Assembly (NCBI RefSeq): GCF_001640805.2
Contig: NC_066847.1
Span: forward strand, 24,543,504-24,607,503
DNA: 64,000 bases
Direction: 5' to 3'
DNA from: Lates calcarifer
Lineage: Eukaryota; Chordata; Actinopteri; Centropomidae
The translations under genes and the position numbers were made by a program. A model generated the notes under the pieces. The model was given only the letters and a program-made list of their open reading frames with translations, had not been told where the DNA came from and ran no database searches. Position 1 is the first letter of the stretch. Each line of letters begins with the position of its first letter. Positions 37,301-48,920 of the stretch are shown here, piece by piece.

Positions 37301-40300
37301 TTCATACTATTAAATGGAGCAGAATTATACCCAGCCCTTTACCAGAGCCATAGTTTATATGCAAGAACAATAGGCTGTCAACGTTGATTCAGAATCAATC
37401 AAAAGTACTTATATTATTATTTCTTTTCCATTAAACACAGCAGCTAAATTCACCTATATACCGTAGCAATGTGTACGTCTTTGTAGCAACACTTAGTTTT
37501 CCAGTTTCTGTTTGCTGAAGTCATCAGTGAAAAATGAAGCCATGGTGCCTAAATGACAAACCATATCACAAGATATAACACTTTTAATTGTAATCCCTTG
37601 AATTTCTCTGAAGAAAGATGTTTCCATCAGAAAAAATGTTGGAGTTGAAATGGGGATCAGACACACATTCAAAAAACATGAAAAAAGTTGATTTATTCTC
37701 TGTCTGCATGAACAAAGAGTTTCCACAATATAAAACCCTCTGAACTGCTGCTTAAGTAATTCCACTTATATTACTGGGTTTAATCAGTAGAAAAACAAAC
37801 AAACAAGAAAAGATATCCTCTCAGATGTTCCTTAATTTTGTGTGTCCGGCATGGTTTATTGAAGTAGAAAATAATTGGAACTTATAAGAGAAACAAACTT
37901 GTGCATGAATTGTTGTCTTCATGTTTAATGGCAAGCCACTATGTTGCAGCAGTGTAATGTACTGTTGACTTGATCCACAGGATGTCTTGGAGAGTGAGGC
38001 AGGGGGCTAATGTGACCTGTGTGATCCTCTCTAAAATTTTAACTTCAAACCATTGCTTGACCTGTAGTGTAGCCATTGATCTCCTCTTGATATAAATCAC
38101 ACCTCCGCCAGCTAATTATGACCATGAATGATACTTTCCCTTCACCACAGCACCCAAATCTCCACCAGAGAAGACACGGTATGACACCTCTCTGGGCCTG
38201 TTAACAAAGAAGTTTGTGGACCTTCTGGCTCAGTCTTCCGATGGTGTTTTAGACCTCAACCTCGCCGCTGAAACCTTACAGGTACTTTTATGTCTGAATG
38301 TTTCTCTTAAGTGCATCGAAAAAGAAAATGAACACTGTCAGGAATTTTTGTGGTTGGCGATTTACACGGTTACATCTAAAGACCTGCATTGTCTAATTTC
38401 AGGTGCAGAAAAGGCGGCTGTATGATATCACCAATGTACTAGAGGGCATTCACCTCATCAAGAAGAAATCAAAGAACAATATTCAGTGGATGTAAGTGGT
38501 CATTCTCTCTCACACAATCATGTAAATACTTTTTAAGAGACTGTTTTGTTTTACTTGTGTTACCCCATGGTTCTTCCTCTTCCACCTTTGTTCCTCTCTT
38601 GTGTTTCAGCTGTATCCCCAGACACAAATCCAGACAAATACTGATAGTTTGATCAAAGCGCTTTACAAATAACAAAGCATAATTTCTGTCATAAAAACAT
38701 TGAGCAGAGTTGTGTATATGCATTGGTTTCTGCAGTGTAAAGCTTTTTAAAGTCTCAAAAAATCTATGAGTTTGTCTTGGGTTGGTGTAGCAAAAGTGTT
38801 GTGAATGGTTTTGGCCAGAAAAAGGTTCAGAGTGTTCCTTGGCCTGTGCAGCACAGGAAGGCAGGTGGCTGCATGCAAGCTGTTGCCACATCAAAGTCTG
38901 AGGATACCTGACTATGCTACACTCTGCTCTGTAAATTTCTATTTACATAATTGTAAAGTGTTCATTAATCACCAAGAGCACATGCAGTTTAGGAATAGGC
39001 CTTTAAAGTACATGTGCTTACAACTTTAGGCCCATGAATACATTCAGTGAACTAGATGAGCCCTGAATGTTTTCATGGTGTTTTTATGAGGATATGTTAT
39101 ATGTGTTTTCTTTCAGTTAAGGCCCAGTGTTGATTTTTCCTTTATTGGGTATGATGTGGTTGGCTTAAGTTTAAAAATAAATTCAGTCTGTATCGGTCAC
39201 TTAACTTGGAGATGTTCACAGATAAGTAAAAGTGTTCATTTTGTATCTAATGAAACATAAAAGCATTTCTAAGTCAAAATATTTTTAGATTGCACTTATT
39301 TTCATTACAGAATTGTTGTCCAAATGTTTCTTACAGGAAATATTTACATTGTTTCTTACAGGAAATATTTACATTGCCTATTGAAAATGAAGTACAAGCT
39401 TTTTTTTGTGGATATCACACAAGTATTTAACATAAATCTGTGGTATACCAGTTCCAGCATTAAGGACAATCAAAGGAAAACCTAGATGAGAAACTTTTTC
39501 TGCACTGTTGAGGCTATTGTACAAAATTAAATCTGTTTGCACTCTTTTCAAGCCTCTCTCTCTCACTCTCTCTCACACAGGGGCTGTAGCCTGTTGGAAG
39601 TAGAAGGAGCATTAAGCCAGAGACAAAGGCTGACAGCGGAAGTTTCTGCGCTGGGAGAAGAAGAGCAGAGGCTTGAACAACTTATCCAGAGATGCAGCCT
39701 GGATGTGAGACACATGAGCGAGTTGCCAAGCAACCAGAAATATCCTTTTTTTGTTAGTTGACATGTCATCCAAAACCTATTAAAAAAATTATTCTTAGTG
39801 ACCTCACTTCAGTGTTAAAACGTGCTGTAACCATGTTCTCATAACTCTGCAGGTAAACTCACCAAATTAATGTCAGTGTAAACTTGTTTGTGTGCTCAGG
39901 CTTATTCCTAGCTCACAGTAAGTTCAGTTTAATACTTCAACAGTGATCTACTGAACTGAGTGTTTTTAAAATGTCAATATCAGTTACAAAAACTTACTAG
40001 ATCCTAAACATATGTGCAATGCTTCATCTTGCCACATAGAGCAAATCTTTATACATTATGGTGCCTAAAATGTTAACTCATCTAGCTTTCAACACCGGCA
40101 TCTGCAGAGTCATAGTACTGCAATCACTTCAGCAGTTTGTCATCACATAAAGAACTTTTTGTATGAACATGTACTGACATTGCAATGCTATTTCTTTAAC
40201 CTTCTCTTCTTCACATATGCCTATGTAACATATCAAGACATCAAACAGCTGGGAAACCTCCGAGACCAGACTGTTATTGTTGTCAAAGCGCCCACAGACA

Positions 40301-42508
40301 CAAAACTAGAAGTTCCAGACCCTGATGAGGTATGTATACATGCACAAACACATAACCAATATAGACTGGATTTGTCATGGTTGTCTTGATGATACTTCTG
40401 TTTCTTGCTCACTGGTCATCCGACCAATGACTTGTGTTTCATTTAAAGAAACAGTTGGACCTTTGGGAAAATTAACTTTTGACCCTCTTTACAAAGATCA
40501 CATTAAAGTTTCAACATTAAATCAAGTGTTGTGATGCATTTGCGTCCAGTCTTTACACTAAGCAATACTGTTTAAAGTTGGAATGTTGTGCCCTTTTTCC
40601 ACTTTGCCATTCTTTATATAAGGATTGAACGTGGAATGGGGGTACATTGTTGCTTTGCCTTTAAGTCAACAGTGGAGGTAGTCACAGAGCCAAACTGACA
40701 TCTGTGTAAGAGACCCGGCACGGCAGGACAGACACTGACTGACGCAGAGACTACTGTGTCACACGTCATGCCTCTTATTCCGCAATGCCGGCATTCTGTC
40801 TAAACTCACACACTGGGGTGGTGTTGTGCCAGCTTTTTTTGGTTCAGTGTAAACAAGCAAAGGTGGCATAATAAAGGGTCTTATTAACAGTCACTATAGC
40901 ACAGTCTCTGTGTACAAGGGGCTCAAATGTTTTAGCACACTGGGTTTGTAGGTTGCAGATAGATAAATTCACCCTGCTAGAGTTGGTGTTGCTGATTGGT
41001 TTTACCAGACATTTGGGAATGACATCTCTGTAACTAAAACTGTGAAAAGATGTTTTTTGCATCAATTTAGTTTCAGTATTTTGTGTATATACCTTGGTGG
41101 AACATAAACAAAGTAAGGCTGAAAGGAAAGTTTGCAGTTTTTTTTAAAGAAAATCTTTGCTTGGAGTCTGTCTAGTCATCTTATCAAGTGCAGTTCTGTC
41201 AGTGTTCTAATCCAAGCTCCTTTTTCTCTTCTTCAGAGTTTGTCCATCCATCTGACCAGCACCAAAGGTCCTATAGAAGTATTGCTGTGCCCAGATGAGG
41301 AGAATGACCCCAGGAGTCCTGTAAAAAATGGCAGCACAGATATCAATGGGAACTCTCCTTTCCTCAAAGTCCTTCAAGGTTTGTGCCAGATAAGCATAGG
41401 TGTGCTTATCTGTTTTCATTTATTCTTAAGCAAGGTAGTTGGTGACGGGTTGTAAAGCATCTAAGCTCCTGAGCAGAATTTCCTGCTGTGTTTTTCAGCC
41501 GCTCACTTTCTGATGAGATGTATACTGTAATTTTAACACACTTAGGGTTAGCTTGAAGAACAGGTTAGGGTTAGGGTATTTAATCATTATTTCATCATTA
41601 CGGAAGACTTGATATGTGGAAAATTTTACCTGCTGGTGGGGCCAAGTGAAAAGTTGGGGATCGACAAAGTCATTAGATGTCATCATCTGATCTGTACCAA
41701 ATTTATTAACAGCAACCATTACTGTTGTTGTAATGGTACATTAATTATTTTTAACCCTAGTACAAACATGAATATCTACAATGTTGGGACAGTTTTCTGT
41801 GCTTGTAACGCAGGCTAGCATAAACAAAGCTGAAGTGAATGAAAACCAGAGTTGTGGTGACGGGCATTTGTTCTTAACTCGTATGGACAAGTGTCAAGTG
41901 CTTGGTTCAACAGTAGCGCGAATATGATTCTATGATACGACTCCCGTTTTCAGTGCCAAAATAACTAACTTGGCTGTTGAACAGTTAACCCAGACTGGTA
42001 AATAAACAACTTGCTTGTGTCCATTCTACTGTTGGTTCAAATCCCTAATTCAACTGTACAGTCACAGGAAACAAACCACCTGGGAGTAGACCCAGAAGGG
42101 TGTTTTTGATCAAATTTGAAGTATGTCCTCCAGTGCGATAAGTGCCATAAGACTGGTTAACATAACAGTGTATAGTGTATAGATAATAAGTAGTTGACTC
42201 CTTTTTCTTTCACAGATCCCGGCTGCACAACGGCCTCTCCCAGCGCCTCCCTGGCTGCACCTTCCTCCTCCTCAGCTGTCTCCGTTACCACCCTCTCCCC
42301 CATTTCGTCTCCTTACACCAGTCTCCTCCAGCAGACAGAAGACCAGATCCCTTCATCCTTGGGGCCTTTCTTAAACCTTGGGCCTCCTCTTCTGGACCAA
42401 GATGACTACCTTTTAGGTTTGGGAGATGATCAGGGAATCAGCGATTTGTTTGAAGCCTATGACTTTGATAAAATGCCCTCCTGCCTGGATGACCTCCTGT
42501 GCAGCTAG
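34307..42508 (+). CDS. e2f3: Transcription factor E2F3, complete
   Basis: Eight exons join in frame to 443 residues: 34307-34588, 36953-37073, 38151-38281, 38403-38491, 39581-39739, 40215-40329, 41237-41378 and 42216-42508. E2F3 binds DNA as a heterodimer with DP proteins and drives S-phase genes; RB family proteins repress it. Domains in order: an E2F3a-type N-terminus beginning MRRGI; a cyclin A/CDK2-docking KRRLAL at residues 96-101; the winged-helix DNA-binding domain at about 144-211 with [19 protein letters not shown]; a leucine-rich dimerisation region to about 260; the marked box ([10 protein letters not shown] and VIVVKAP); and a C-terminal transactivation/RB-binding segment containing DYLLGLG and [10 protein letters not shown]. 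Length is close to human E2F3a (about 465). The Met was chosen because the N-terminal peptide matches E2F3a. Intron 5 is U12-type. Confidence 0.96.
34589..36952 (+). other. e2f3 intron 1
   Basis: A 2.4-kb intron starting GTAATA. Its first 500 bp continue the moderately CpG-containing promoter area, with many GCTAGC/TTAGCT-like words. It includes a candidate short alternative first exon ending at 34940. The rest is AT-rich with no named repeat. Confidence 0.7.
34929..34940 (+). CDS. Candidate alternative first coding exon (E2F3b-like)
   Basis: A start codon followed by three codons (M-E-I-L) runs directly into a strong donor, GTAAGA. The phase is 0, so splicing to e2f3 exon 2 at 36953 would read MEIL-AKRRLAL. 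Mammalian E2F3b is made the same way, from a second promoter in intron 1 with a very short N-terminus before AKRR. The peptide itself is not conserved enough to prove this, and chance occurrence of an ATG and donor 12 nt apart is possible. Confidence 0.3.
37074..38150 (+). other. e2f3 intron 2
   Basis: A 1.1-kb AT-rich intron from GTAAG to CACAG. Nothing is recognised inside. Intron 3 (38282-38402) is only 121 bp. Confidence 0.75.
38492..39580 (+). other. e2f3 intron 4
   Basis: A 1.1-kb intron ending in a CT-rich tract at about 39551-39578. It contains a perfect 25-bp tandem duplication at 39325-39374. No exon was recognised. Confidence 0.75.
39325..39374 (+). repeat. Perfect 25-bp tandem duplication in e2f3 intron 4
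   Basis: Two adjacent identical 25-bp units (39325-39349 and 39350-39374) each contain TTTCTTACAGGAAATA, which resembles a splice acceptor. It looks like a recent slippage or duplication event. Confidence 0.85.
39740..40214 (+). other. U12-type AT-AC intron (e2f3 intron 5)
   Basis: No GT-AG pair joins exons 5 and 6 in frame. The boundary instead fits a minor-spliceosome AT-AC intron. The donor at 39740 reads ATATCCTTT, the U12 consensus. The 3' end is AC at 40213-40214. A branch-point-like TTTCTTTAAC ends at 40200, about 14 nt upstream, within the usual U12 distance. Splicing gives [12 protein letters not shown], matching the family at this position. E2F genes in vertebrates are known hosts of U12 introns. 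Confidence 0.9.
40330..41236 (+). other. e2f3 intron 6
   Basis: A 907-bp intron from GTATG to TTCAG. No repeat or exon was recognised. Confidence 0.75.
41379..42215 (+). other. e2f3 intron 7
   Basis: An 837-bp intron from GTTTG to CACAG. Apart from a short TTAGGG-like stretch near 41565-41577 nothing stands out. Confidence 0.75.
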
Positions 42509-45500
42509 CATTAGCTAACAGAAATTCATATTTAGTGCATGGGAGAGAGATAGAGAATCAGTGGGGGGTTTGATGCCTGTGTCTGACTATGTAGTTAGTG
42601 GAAACCAATTTTAAATAGTTGCAGGGGAAACATTTAGGGCTTTTTCAGTCCCAGTGGGACTAAATGCCATGTTCTGTCATGGTGTGAGAGATGAATGGCC
42701 TTGAATGCTTTCACACAAAGACACAACTGGTCAGTATACAGACATATCTATTACTCCTTGTCTCAGGCTATGTAAGGCCTCCAGTGTAGCTGAGCGTTGG
42801 AGGACATCTGAAAACCTTTGCTGTCTGTTTGGTTGATTATAAATGGTGAGGGTTCACGTCAGCTGGCATTAACACTCATCCTGGATGATTGGGTTTAACA
42901 TAAATTCAATTGTAATTGCACAGATCCGAAACCATCAGTCCACCATCCATCGACTTCAAGAGCAGGGAAGAGGAAAACTGTGTTTACTGTTAAATCTTGG
43001 AAGGATGCCACAAATATGAGGATTTGACAGGCCTTTAAATCTGTTTTGGCAAGGAGAGAAGAAGTTGTTCCCACTTCCTTGTCAGTTGTCTAAATTCATC
43101 CAGGTAATTCATCCTTAGACATATACACCAGTTTAAGATGTGTTAATGCCAAGTGTGTTGGTGCAGAGGAGATACTGAAGAATTCTTAATGATTGCATTC
43201 TATTACACCAGTGATCTGTGACTGAATGCTCATACTGCTGACTGTTTAGTAGGATTTTTTCATTTTAGAAATTAAAATAAATATAAAGTGAAAACAGGGC
43301 AATTTTTTCATGTATTCATGGCTACAGTTAAGTTATGGTTAGTTGAAGCAGGTTGAGACTTTAGTCACCTATCTTGCGTCTGTGCCTACCTGTAAGTTTA
43401 TTTACTGTAACTATAAAGTTACCATGGGTATGCATATTTGGTACATTTAAGCACGATTTGGACTTATAGCGAGTGCCATGAATGACTGTTTTTGGTATGT
43501 CCCCAAGTAAATGGAAGATAATGGGAGTGTGTTATCTAAATGCTCTTAGTCTTATTTACTTGTCAACCTCATCACCCTGTCATCTCCTGATCAATTAGGG
43601 ACCCTCATATTTTGTAGAGTGCAAATGCAAAATTATTCAACATAAAAAAACCTTGAATTCCCCAGAAACTTTTGTTCTGTTGCTAACAGAGCCCAGAAAA
43701 GCCATCACCTGTGGTTAATGTGGGGTTAAGCAAAAACATCTGATGTACCTGTATAAATCAGGCCTGTTAGGATACACAATGCAAAATCATCTCTCACCCG
43801 AACTCTTATTTGTGAATTCAGGACAGAAACTCCATATTTCTTGCTGCTTCTCACCTGTCTCCTCCATCGTCATCACTAGACACTGTCATAACCAGACTTC
43901 CCCTAATGCCTCCTCAGTTAGACTGTGTGCTGTGAAATTATACTGTGGTTTGAGCTTATCAGAAAAATTTGACTTTGAACCACTTAATGCACACTGCTTA
44001 CTTAGTGTGTACTGAAAGCAGTGTAGGAGACAGGATAGGTGAGTATTAGTCTTTTTAGGTTTAATAAGTGTTGAATTTTAATGGATTTTAATACTGTAGA
44101 AATAACTAATATCATGGTCACCTAGGAAACAAAGGACCAGATAGCCACTGATTGAGGCTGCAGCATGTATGACAGGCTTATTTTTCGCTGTAATAGGATA
44201 TTGAAAAAAATTATTAAAAAAAAAAAAAAAAGACCTGTTTTGTAATTTAAGCAAATTCAGTGCACCCAAGTCTTGGTGTCATGTGTTATCAATGGCCACT
44301 GACTCTTTAAACAGTGGCTAATCAAGAAAAGCTTGTGGACTTGGTGAAGTAAGAGCTGTAGGGATGTTTTTTTTCCTCTAAATATTTGGAACACTGTTGC
44401 TGTTCACTTGAAATAGCTTCTTGTGTTTGATTACATCCCTGACAATAATGGACAGCAAACATCCTGTCTGAAAACCTAGCTTTTAAACTAGAGAAACCTG
44501 CGGCTGCAGGAAATATTGCTGCTGTTAGTGTTAACTTCTCCCCGACCTAATTGATGTGCGCTTGAGTAATTGCGTGTGCAGCATGTGTGAGTTAATGTCA
44601 AAGATCAAGCTTGCTAAAGAGTAAGCCTGCCATGTGTAATATGATGTACAGTTTTCTAAATTTTTCAGTGCACAAGGTACTGTAGGCTACCTCTCACTCA
44701 ATGTTTGACAATAGTAATAGGGCATAGAGGTAAATGCCATAGTGTGTATGAGTCTTTGAATTCCCCTTTGTCATAGAAATGACCCTTACATTATTTAGAT
44801 GTGATATTGGATATTACATCGCACTTTTGTCTGTTGAGGTGAGCGAGATTCCACTCATACCGTGTTATAATAATGAGAATGCCTTTGATCTTACAGTCTC
44901 ATGCTGTCACATCTTAAATTTCAATATTGGGGTGCACATTTGATGGATCGTTAAGTGGACAAATATATTGCAATATTTTTTTTTTTTTTTTTGGTATTTT
45001 CCATAAGTTATTTAGTTCTTCCATGACTTTTTTTTTTTTTGGTAATATGCAGAGCATCTTTTAGACCCCAAAATAGTACACATTCAATCATGCATGCAGG
45101 CATTCATTCAAAGATAGCCTATCATCCATTTACGAGTCATTAAGAGACATTGCCTGAATGTCTGTACGTGCCACTGAACCAGGGTCAGTGACTTGGTTGT
45201 TCTCTGCTGAAGTGTGTAGGGAGCTGAGCTTTGCTTCTGTGACACTGTTGTAGTTTGGGATCGTTAACCTGAACCTCACCCATTCAGTTGAGGAGAAAAC
45301 ACTTTCAAAGTCAGCAGAGCTTTGCTTAATTTGCGCCACTGTCATAAGTGAATGAAATTTGACTCACGCACAGAAATGTCCTGATTCACAAAACACAATT
45401 TCACTATAGGCATATTTATATCAGTGTGTTTTATATGTATTTATGGAAAAGTCCAGCTCAATTTTTTCCCCATTTTGGTTCACTAACCACAGTTGTGGTA

Positions 45501-46265
45501 TTTTCTAAGTCCATTTACATAGATAATTACATTTTCATCCATCTATTACAAGCGACCAGAATCTGGTCACAATATTTTATCCACTTTTATGTGATGGAAA
45601 CATGAATTTTGGAAAGATTGTACCTTTCCATGGGTTTCTAATGGAATGTTAAAGATTGTAATGCACTGCTAATGCTAGTTAGCCAGTGAGTCTGTAAATG
45701 TGTTATGGGTGACTCTTAAAATGACAGCTCCTTCATTTCTAATGTGTGATTCTGATGTGTGATTAGACCTTGCAGAAAGTTATCATTAGGCTAAATGTGG
45801 TGTTAACTATAGTCAAGATTGAAACAGCACTGTTTTTCCTGCTATTTTCCTATGGTTATTCTTAAGCTGTTACCAAATACAATGTACTGATCCATAATAT
45901 TCTTTAATGGTTATGTGAAAAGTTAACTATTTGATGGGAAAGAATTGACTGTAAAATTATGATATTGATGCCTGTTTCCACCAATTACAGAGAGTAAAAA
46001 GAGCTGTAATGTCACATTACTTTTTTTGCAATTTGAACGCATGGGTGAAAGTATTGGTGTGCTGTTGAATGTGTAAGGTAAACTAATTTGATGTTTTTTT
46101 TCATGTGTGTCATTCAGTTATATAAACTGTTTCTTTAACATCTGTTAAATGAGGAATTTGAGTTGTATTTGTTTGGGGGGGAGGGGAGGGCAAATGGATT
46201 TGTTTTTGTACTCTGGGCGTTTGTAATTGAAAATTTGAATAAAGACAATATAAATAAGGACTTTT
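42509..46265 (+). other. e2f3 3' UTR (to first good polyadenylation signal)
   Basis: About 3.7 kb of AT-rich DNA without exons follows the e2f3 stop. A polyadenylation signal AATAAA at 46238-46243 is the best candidate end, since mammalian E2F3 also has a 3' UTR of several kilobases. Seed-type matches to known microRNA families occur: TGCTGCT (miR-15/16 class) at 43842-43848 and 44517-44523, CTACCTC (let-7 class) at 44687-44693, and GCACTTT (miR-17/20 class) at 44821-44827. Poly-T runs lie near 44978-44994 and 45029-45040. Transcript ends were not observed, so the boundary is an inference. Confidence 0.5.
46238..46243 (+). terminator. Candidate e2f3 polyadenylation signal
   Basis: AATAAA on the + strand, followed within about 10 bases by a second near-signal (ATAAATAAG) and a T-rich stretch near 46262. 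It is the first canonical signal in a plausible position before the cdkal1 upstream region. Confidence 0.5.
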
Positions 46266-46729
46266 TTAAAATCATGTTTATGGTTTGTTTTTAGTGATTA
46301 CTTTGTAAATTTGGTACAAGTTAAAAACCGAGAAAATCATCAGAGAAGCAGCAGATTTAGGTATGGGTGACACAGGCAGCTGCCCAGGCTGACATCTTTC
46401 CTGTGGTGGCACAGGGTGCCATGACCAGTTTTCTGTATCACACAAGTCAGTGAGTTCATGTAACTGTTTGGATCAGTTAACCTGGTCCTTGCCAGAGTGG
46501 GCACCTTAGTTTGTGAGTTAGGCAGGCAAGCTACAGGTCTTCTTTTTGTCTTACGGTTCATCCACCTTACTGGTGCATTACCACCACCGCTTGGAAGGTC
46601 TCCCATGGCTTCTCTCAACATACATGTAAATTACTCATTCACTCAAATTTTTGCCAACAGTTTACTACAGAACATTACCTTTAGATTTCATATTAATTGA
46701 TCATTTTAGTTTGTATAAATTAAAGGTCA

Positions 46730-46957
46730 TCTTGTCCGACATGTAGAGATAAATGACCATTTTCATGCACATTCACATCCACGGACAGCTTAGAGTCACC
46801 AGTTAACCTAACCTGTATGTGTTCAGACTGTGGTACCTGAAGAGAACCCACACAGGCACTGGGAGAACATGCATGCAAACTCCATGGGTGAACTGGGATT
46901 CAAATCCAGAACCTGCTTACTGTGAGGTGACAGTGCTAACCACTGTACCAAGATGCC
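46730..46957 (-). repeat. tRNA-type SINE of fish
   Basis: On the minus strand a tRNA-like promoter is visible: an A-box region around TGGTACAGTGGTTAGCAC (about 46933-46950) and a B box GGATTTGAATCC near 46900-46911. Then comes GTTTGCATGCATGTTCTCCC and a GTGGGTTCTC tail characteristic of a very common fish SINE family. I cannot name the subfamily. It is diverged from the pattern I expect and so is old. Confidence 0.7.
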
Positions 46958-47099
46958 ATCTTTTTCAGGAATATAAATGTGTAATCCGTATATCGCCCAG
47001 TTTTGTGACATGCTTCAAATTATATGGTCAAAAATTATTCATCATTCACCCCTTCGCCATGCACACGTGTCTAGTTTGTCCCTCTTTACCTACCATAAC

Positions 47100-47233
47100 T
47101 ACGTACAAGTATGGCGGTCTGAGAGTTGTGGCAGCTATGTTTTGATGGTGTAAATAATATTTTTTCCCATTTTCTAAACATACTGTCCTTGGAATTCGCA
47201 TTTATCTTAAAATATAACTACATTCCGACCACG
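47100..47233 (+). promoter_or_regulatory. Possible cdkal1 transcription start and noncoding exon 1
   Basis: ATGGCGG with flanking AAGT (47107-47117) resembles the YY1 core element found near starts of TATA-less housekeeping genes. A good donor ACG/GTAAGG follows at 47233/47234, which could splice to the acceptor at 48914. The CpG content is modest. No transcript evidence is available. Confidence 0.3.
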
Positions 47234-48920
47234 GTAAGGTACCTTTACATTATGTTAAGGGGTCCACCTGTCCAAAATAAGGGGCACGTGGGTAGCAGCT
47301 AGCCAATGAGGCTAGCCAAGCTAAGAGGTAGCTTGGCCATGTTAGCCAACAAATTTAAACTCTAGGTAGCTAGATATTCGTCAAATTAATCAATTTCAGG
47401 TGTTTCTAGTTTTTATCGGTCAGCGTTAGCTTATGCAAATCACCTAACAGTTGGTTTTAGGTGAAAGTCGTGTGGAAATACTGAAAACATCAGCTGGGTA
47501 TGTTGATATCACTTTAACATAGCTAGTTAACGTCAGTTTAAAGTTCAAATTTATTTAAGTTAAGTAAATTTAACGCAAGTTTCTTCTGTAAATATGCTGT
47601 GAACGTTAATGTAGCTGATGTCAGCTGCAGCAGTTCAGCCACGAGGATGTACTTTAATTAATTATAAAGTGAAATAAATATTTTTAGTGTGTAAGTAAGT
47701 CTACTAGCAAAAGTGTTTTTAGTGGCTTTGTCTGCCACTTAAATGTAACCTGACTTTTTTGTGGAATATTTTCAACGACAGGGTAATGTAGCTGAATTAA
47801 GTAAACTGAGGTGAATGAGAAAGCGCTAAGTGAGAGATGGACTCAATTGAAAAGATGAGTTAAAAGTACAACTTAAGTTTATCAAAGTGATAAAATTTCT
47901 TTCAGTGTCAAGTTAAGTTTCCTCTGTACGTGGCATGGCCTAATTAGTACAGGTGTGTTAGTAGATGCAGGTGCACAGCATTATGATGTTTGATTAATAT
48001 ATTTTATCTGTAGTTAGGCTAGGGTTCAAAAAATGTAATCTCATGAAGTTAACATGTCTTTATTAGAATTAATTATTCTGATGTCACCACCATAAACAGT
48101 ATTTTTCCAAATCCAGATCCAAACATCTGTGTTATCCGAGAGTATCAGGCTTTTAGCTGCTTATTAAGCTGATACATTGACACTGACAAATCATTGAGGA
48201 AACTCATCTTAAGGCTTCCTTACTGTTACAATAAGTAGAGTTTCCTCTACTGCATTAACACAGAGAAAACCATCATGTTGCATCATGGTTTTTTCAGTGT
48301 GAGGTGCTCGGAACATATAAAATGATTCCCCTTTTGATAAAAATAGACATACCAATGCACTTTTAAATTCCTCTGTGGTTTGCACTGTTCTCTAACATGG
48401 AGCAGTAATGATTATTATTTAGTTGACAGACCAATAATCTGCAGCTATTCTGTTAATGAATTAAGCTATTTTTCAAGAAAAAATAAATAAAATCACTGGG
48501 TTACTGCAATATCCCACCCTCACTATGCATGATGTCTTTTCATCTAATACGGTTCATAGTCTGACCTTACATTTACAAGACATTTGAACAATGTATTATT
48601 TGTCATGCTTGTAGTTTTATGTAAGTGTATTATCATTTGATCTTATATTGTTAGCCAAACATTTCAACATTCATGCTTGCATTCAGAGGTTCAATAACCC
48701 TATCATACTATCTTATCTTACTGTCCAGAGTTTTGACATAAAAGGTGATAATCAATGTACTATAGATATTTTTTATGGAATCAGTGTCAGTTGTGTCATT
48801 AGATAATTGTATTACATTACTATTCTTATTATGAACAGGAGAAAAACTGTGGTTGTTGAAAGTCATTTTTGAGAGACACATACTGTGCTGACCAAGGCTT
48901 TGTCTGATTTTCAGACCATC

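Larger units (their letters stand above)
46266..48914 (+). other. e2f3-cdkal1 intergenic region and presumed cdkal1 5' noncoding exon/intron
   Basis: 2.6 kb without a coding exon. It contains a minus-strand SINE at about 46730-46957. A YY1-type ATGGCGG at 47111-47117 and a donor GTAAGG at 47234 may mark a noncoding cdkal1 first exon. The interval ends in the pyrimidine-poor acceptor GATTTTCAG before 48915. AGCTAGCC/TAGCTA words are frequent near 47290-47370. Confidence 0.55.

Noticed and set aside
38469..38894. 141-residue minus-strand frame
   Set aside because: It is antisense to e2f3 intron 4 and has no recognisable domain or codon-like composition.
39740..39760. Continuation of e2f3 exon 5 to an in-frame stop as a short isoform
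   Set aside because: The sequence at 39740 is the U12 donor. Read-through would add only a few residues and remove the conserved marked box and RB-binding region.
41559..41578. TTAGGG-like repeats
   Set aside because: Only about two units are present, too few to call an interstitial telomeric repeat.
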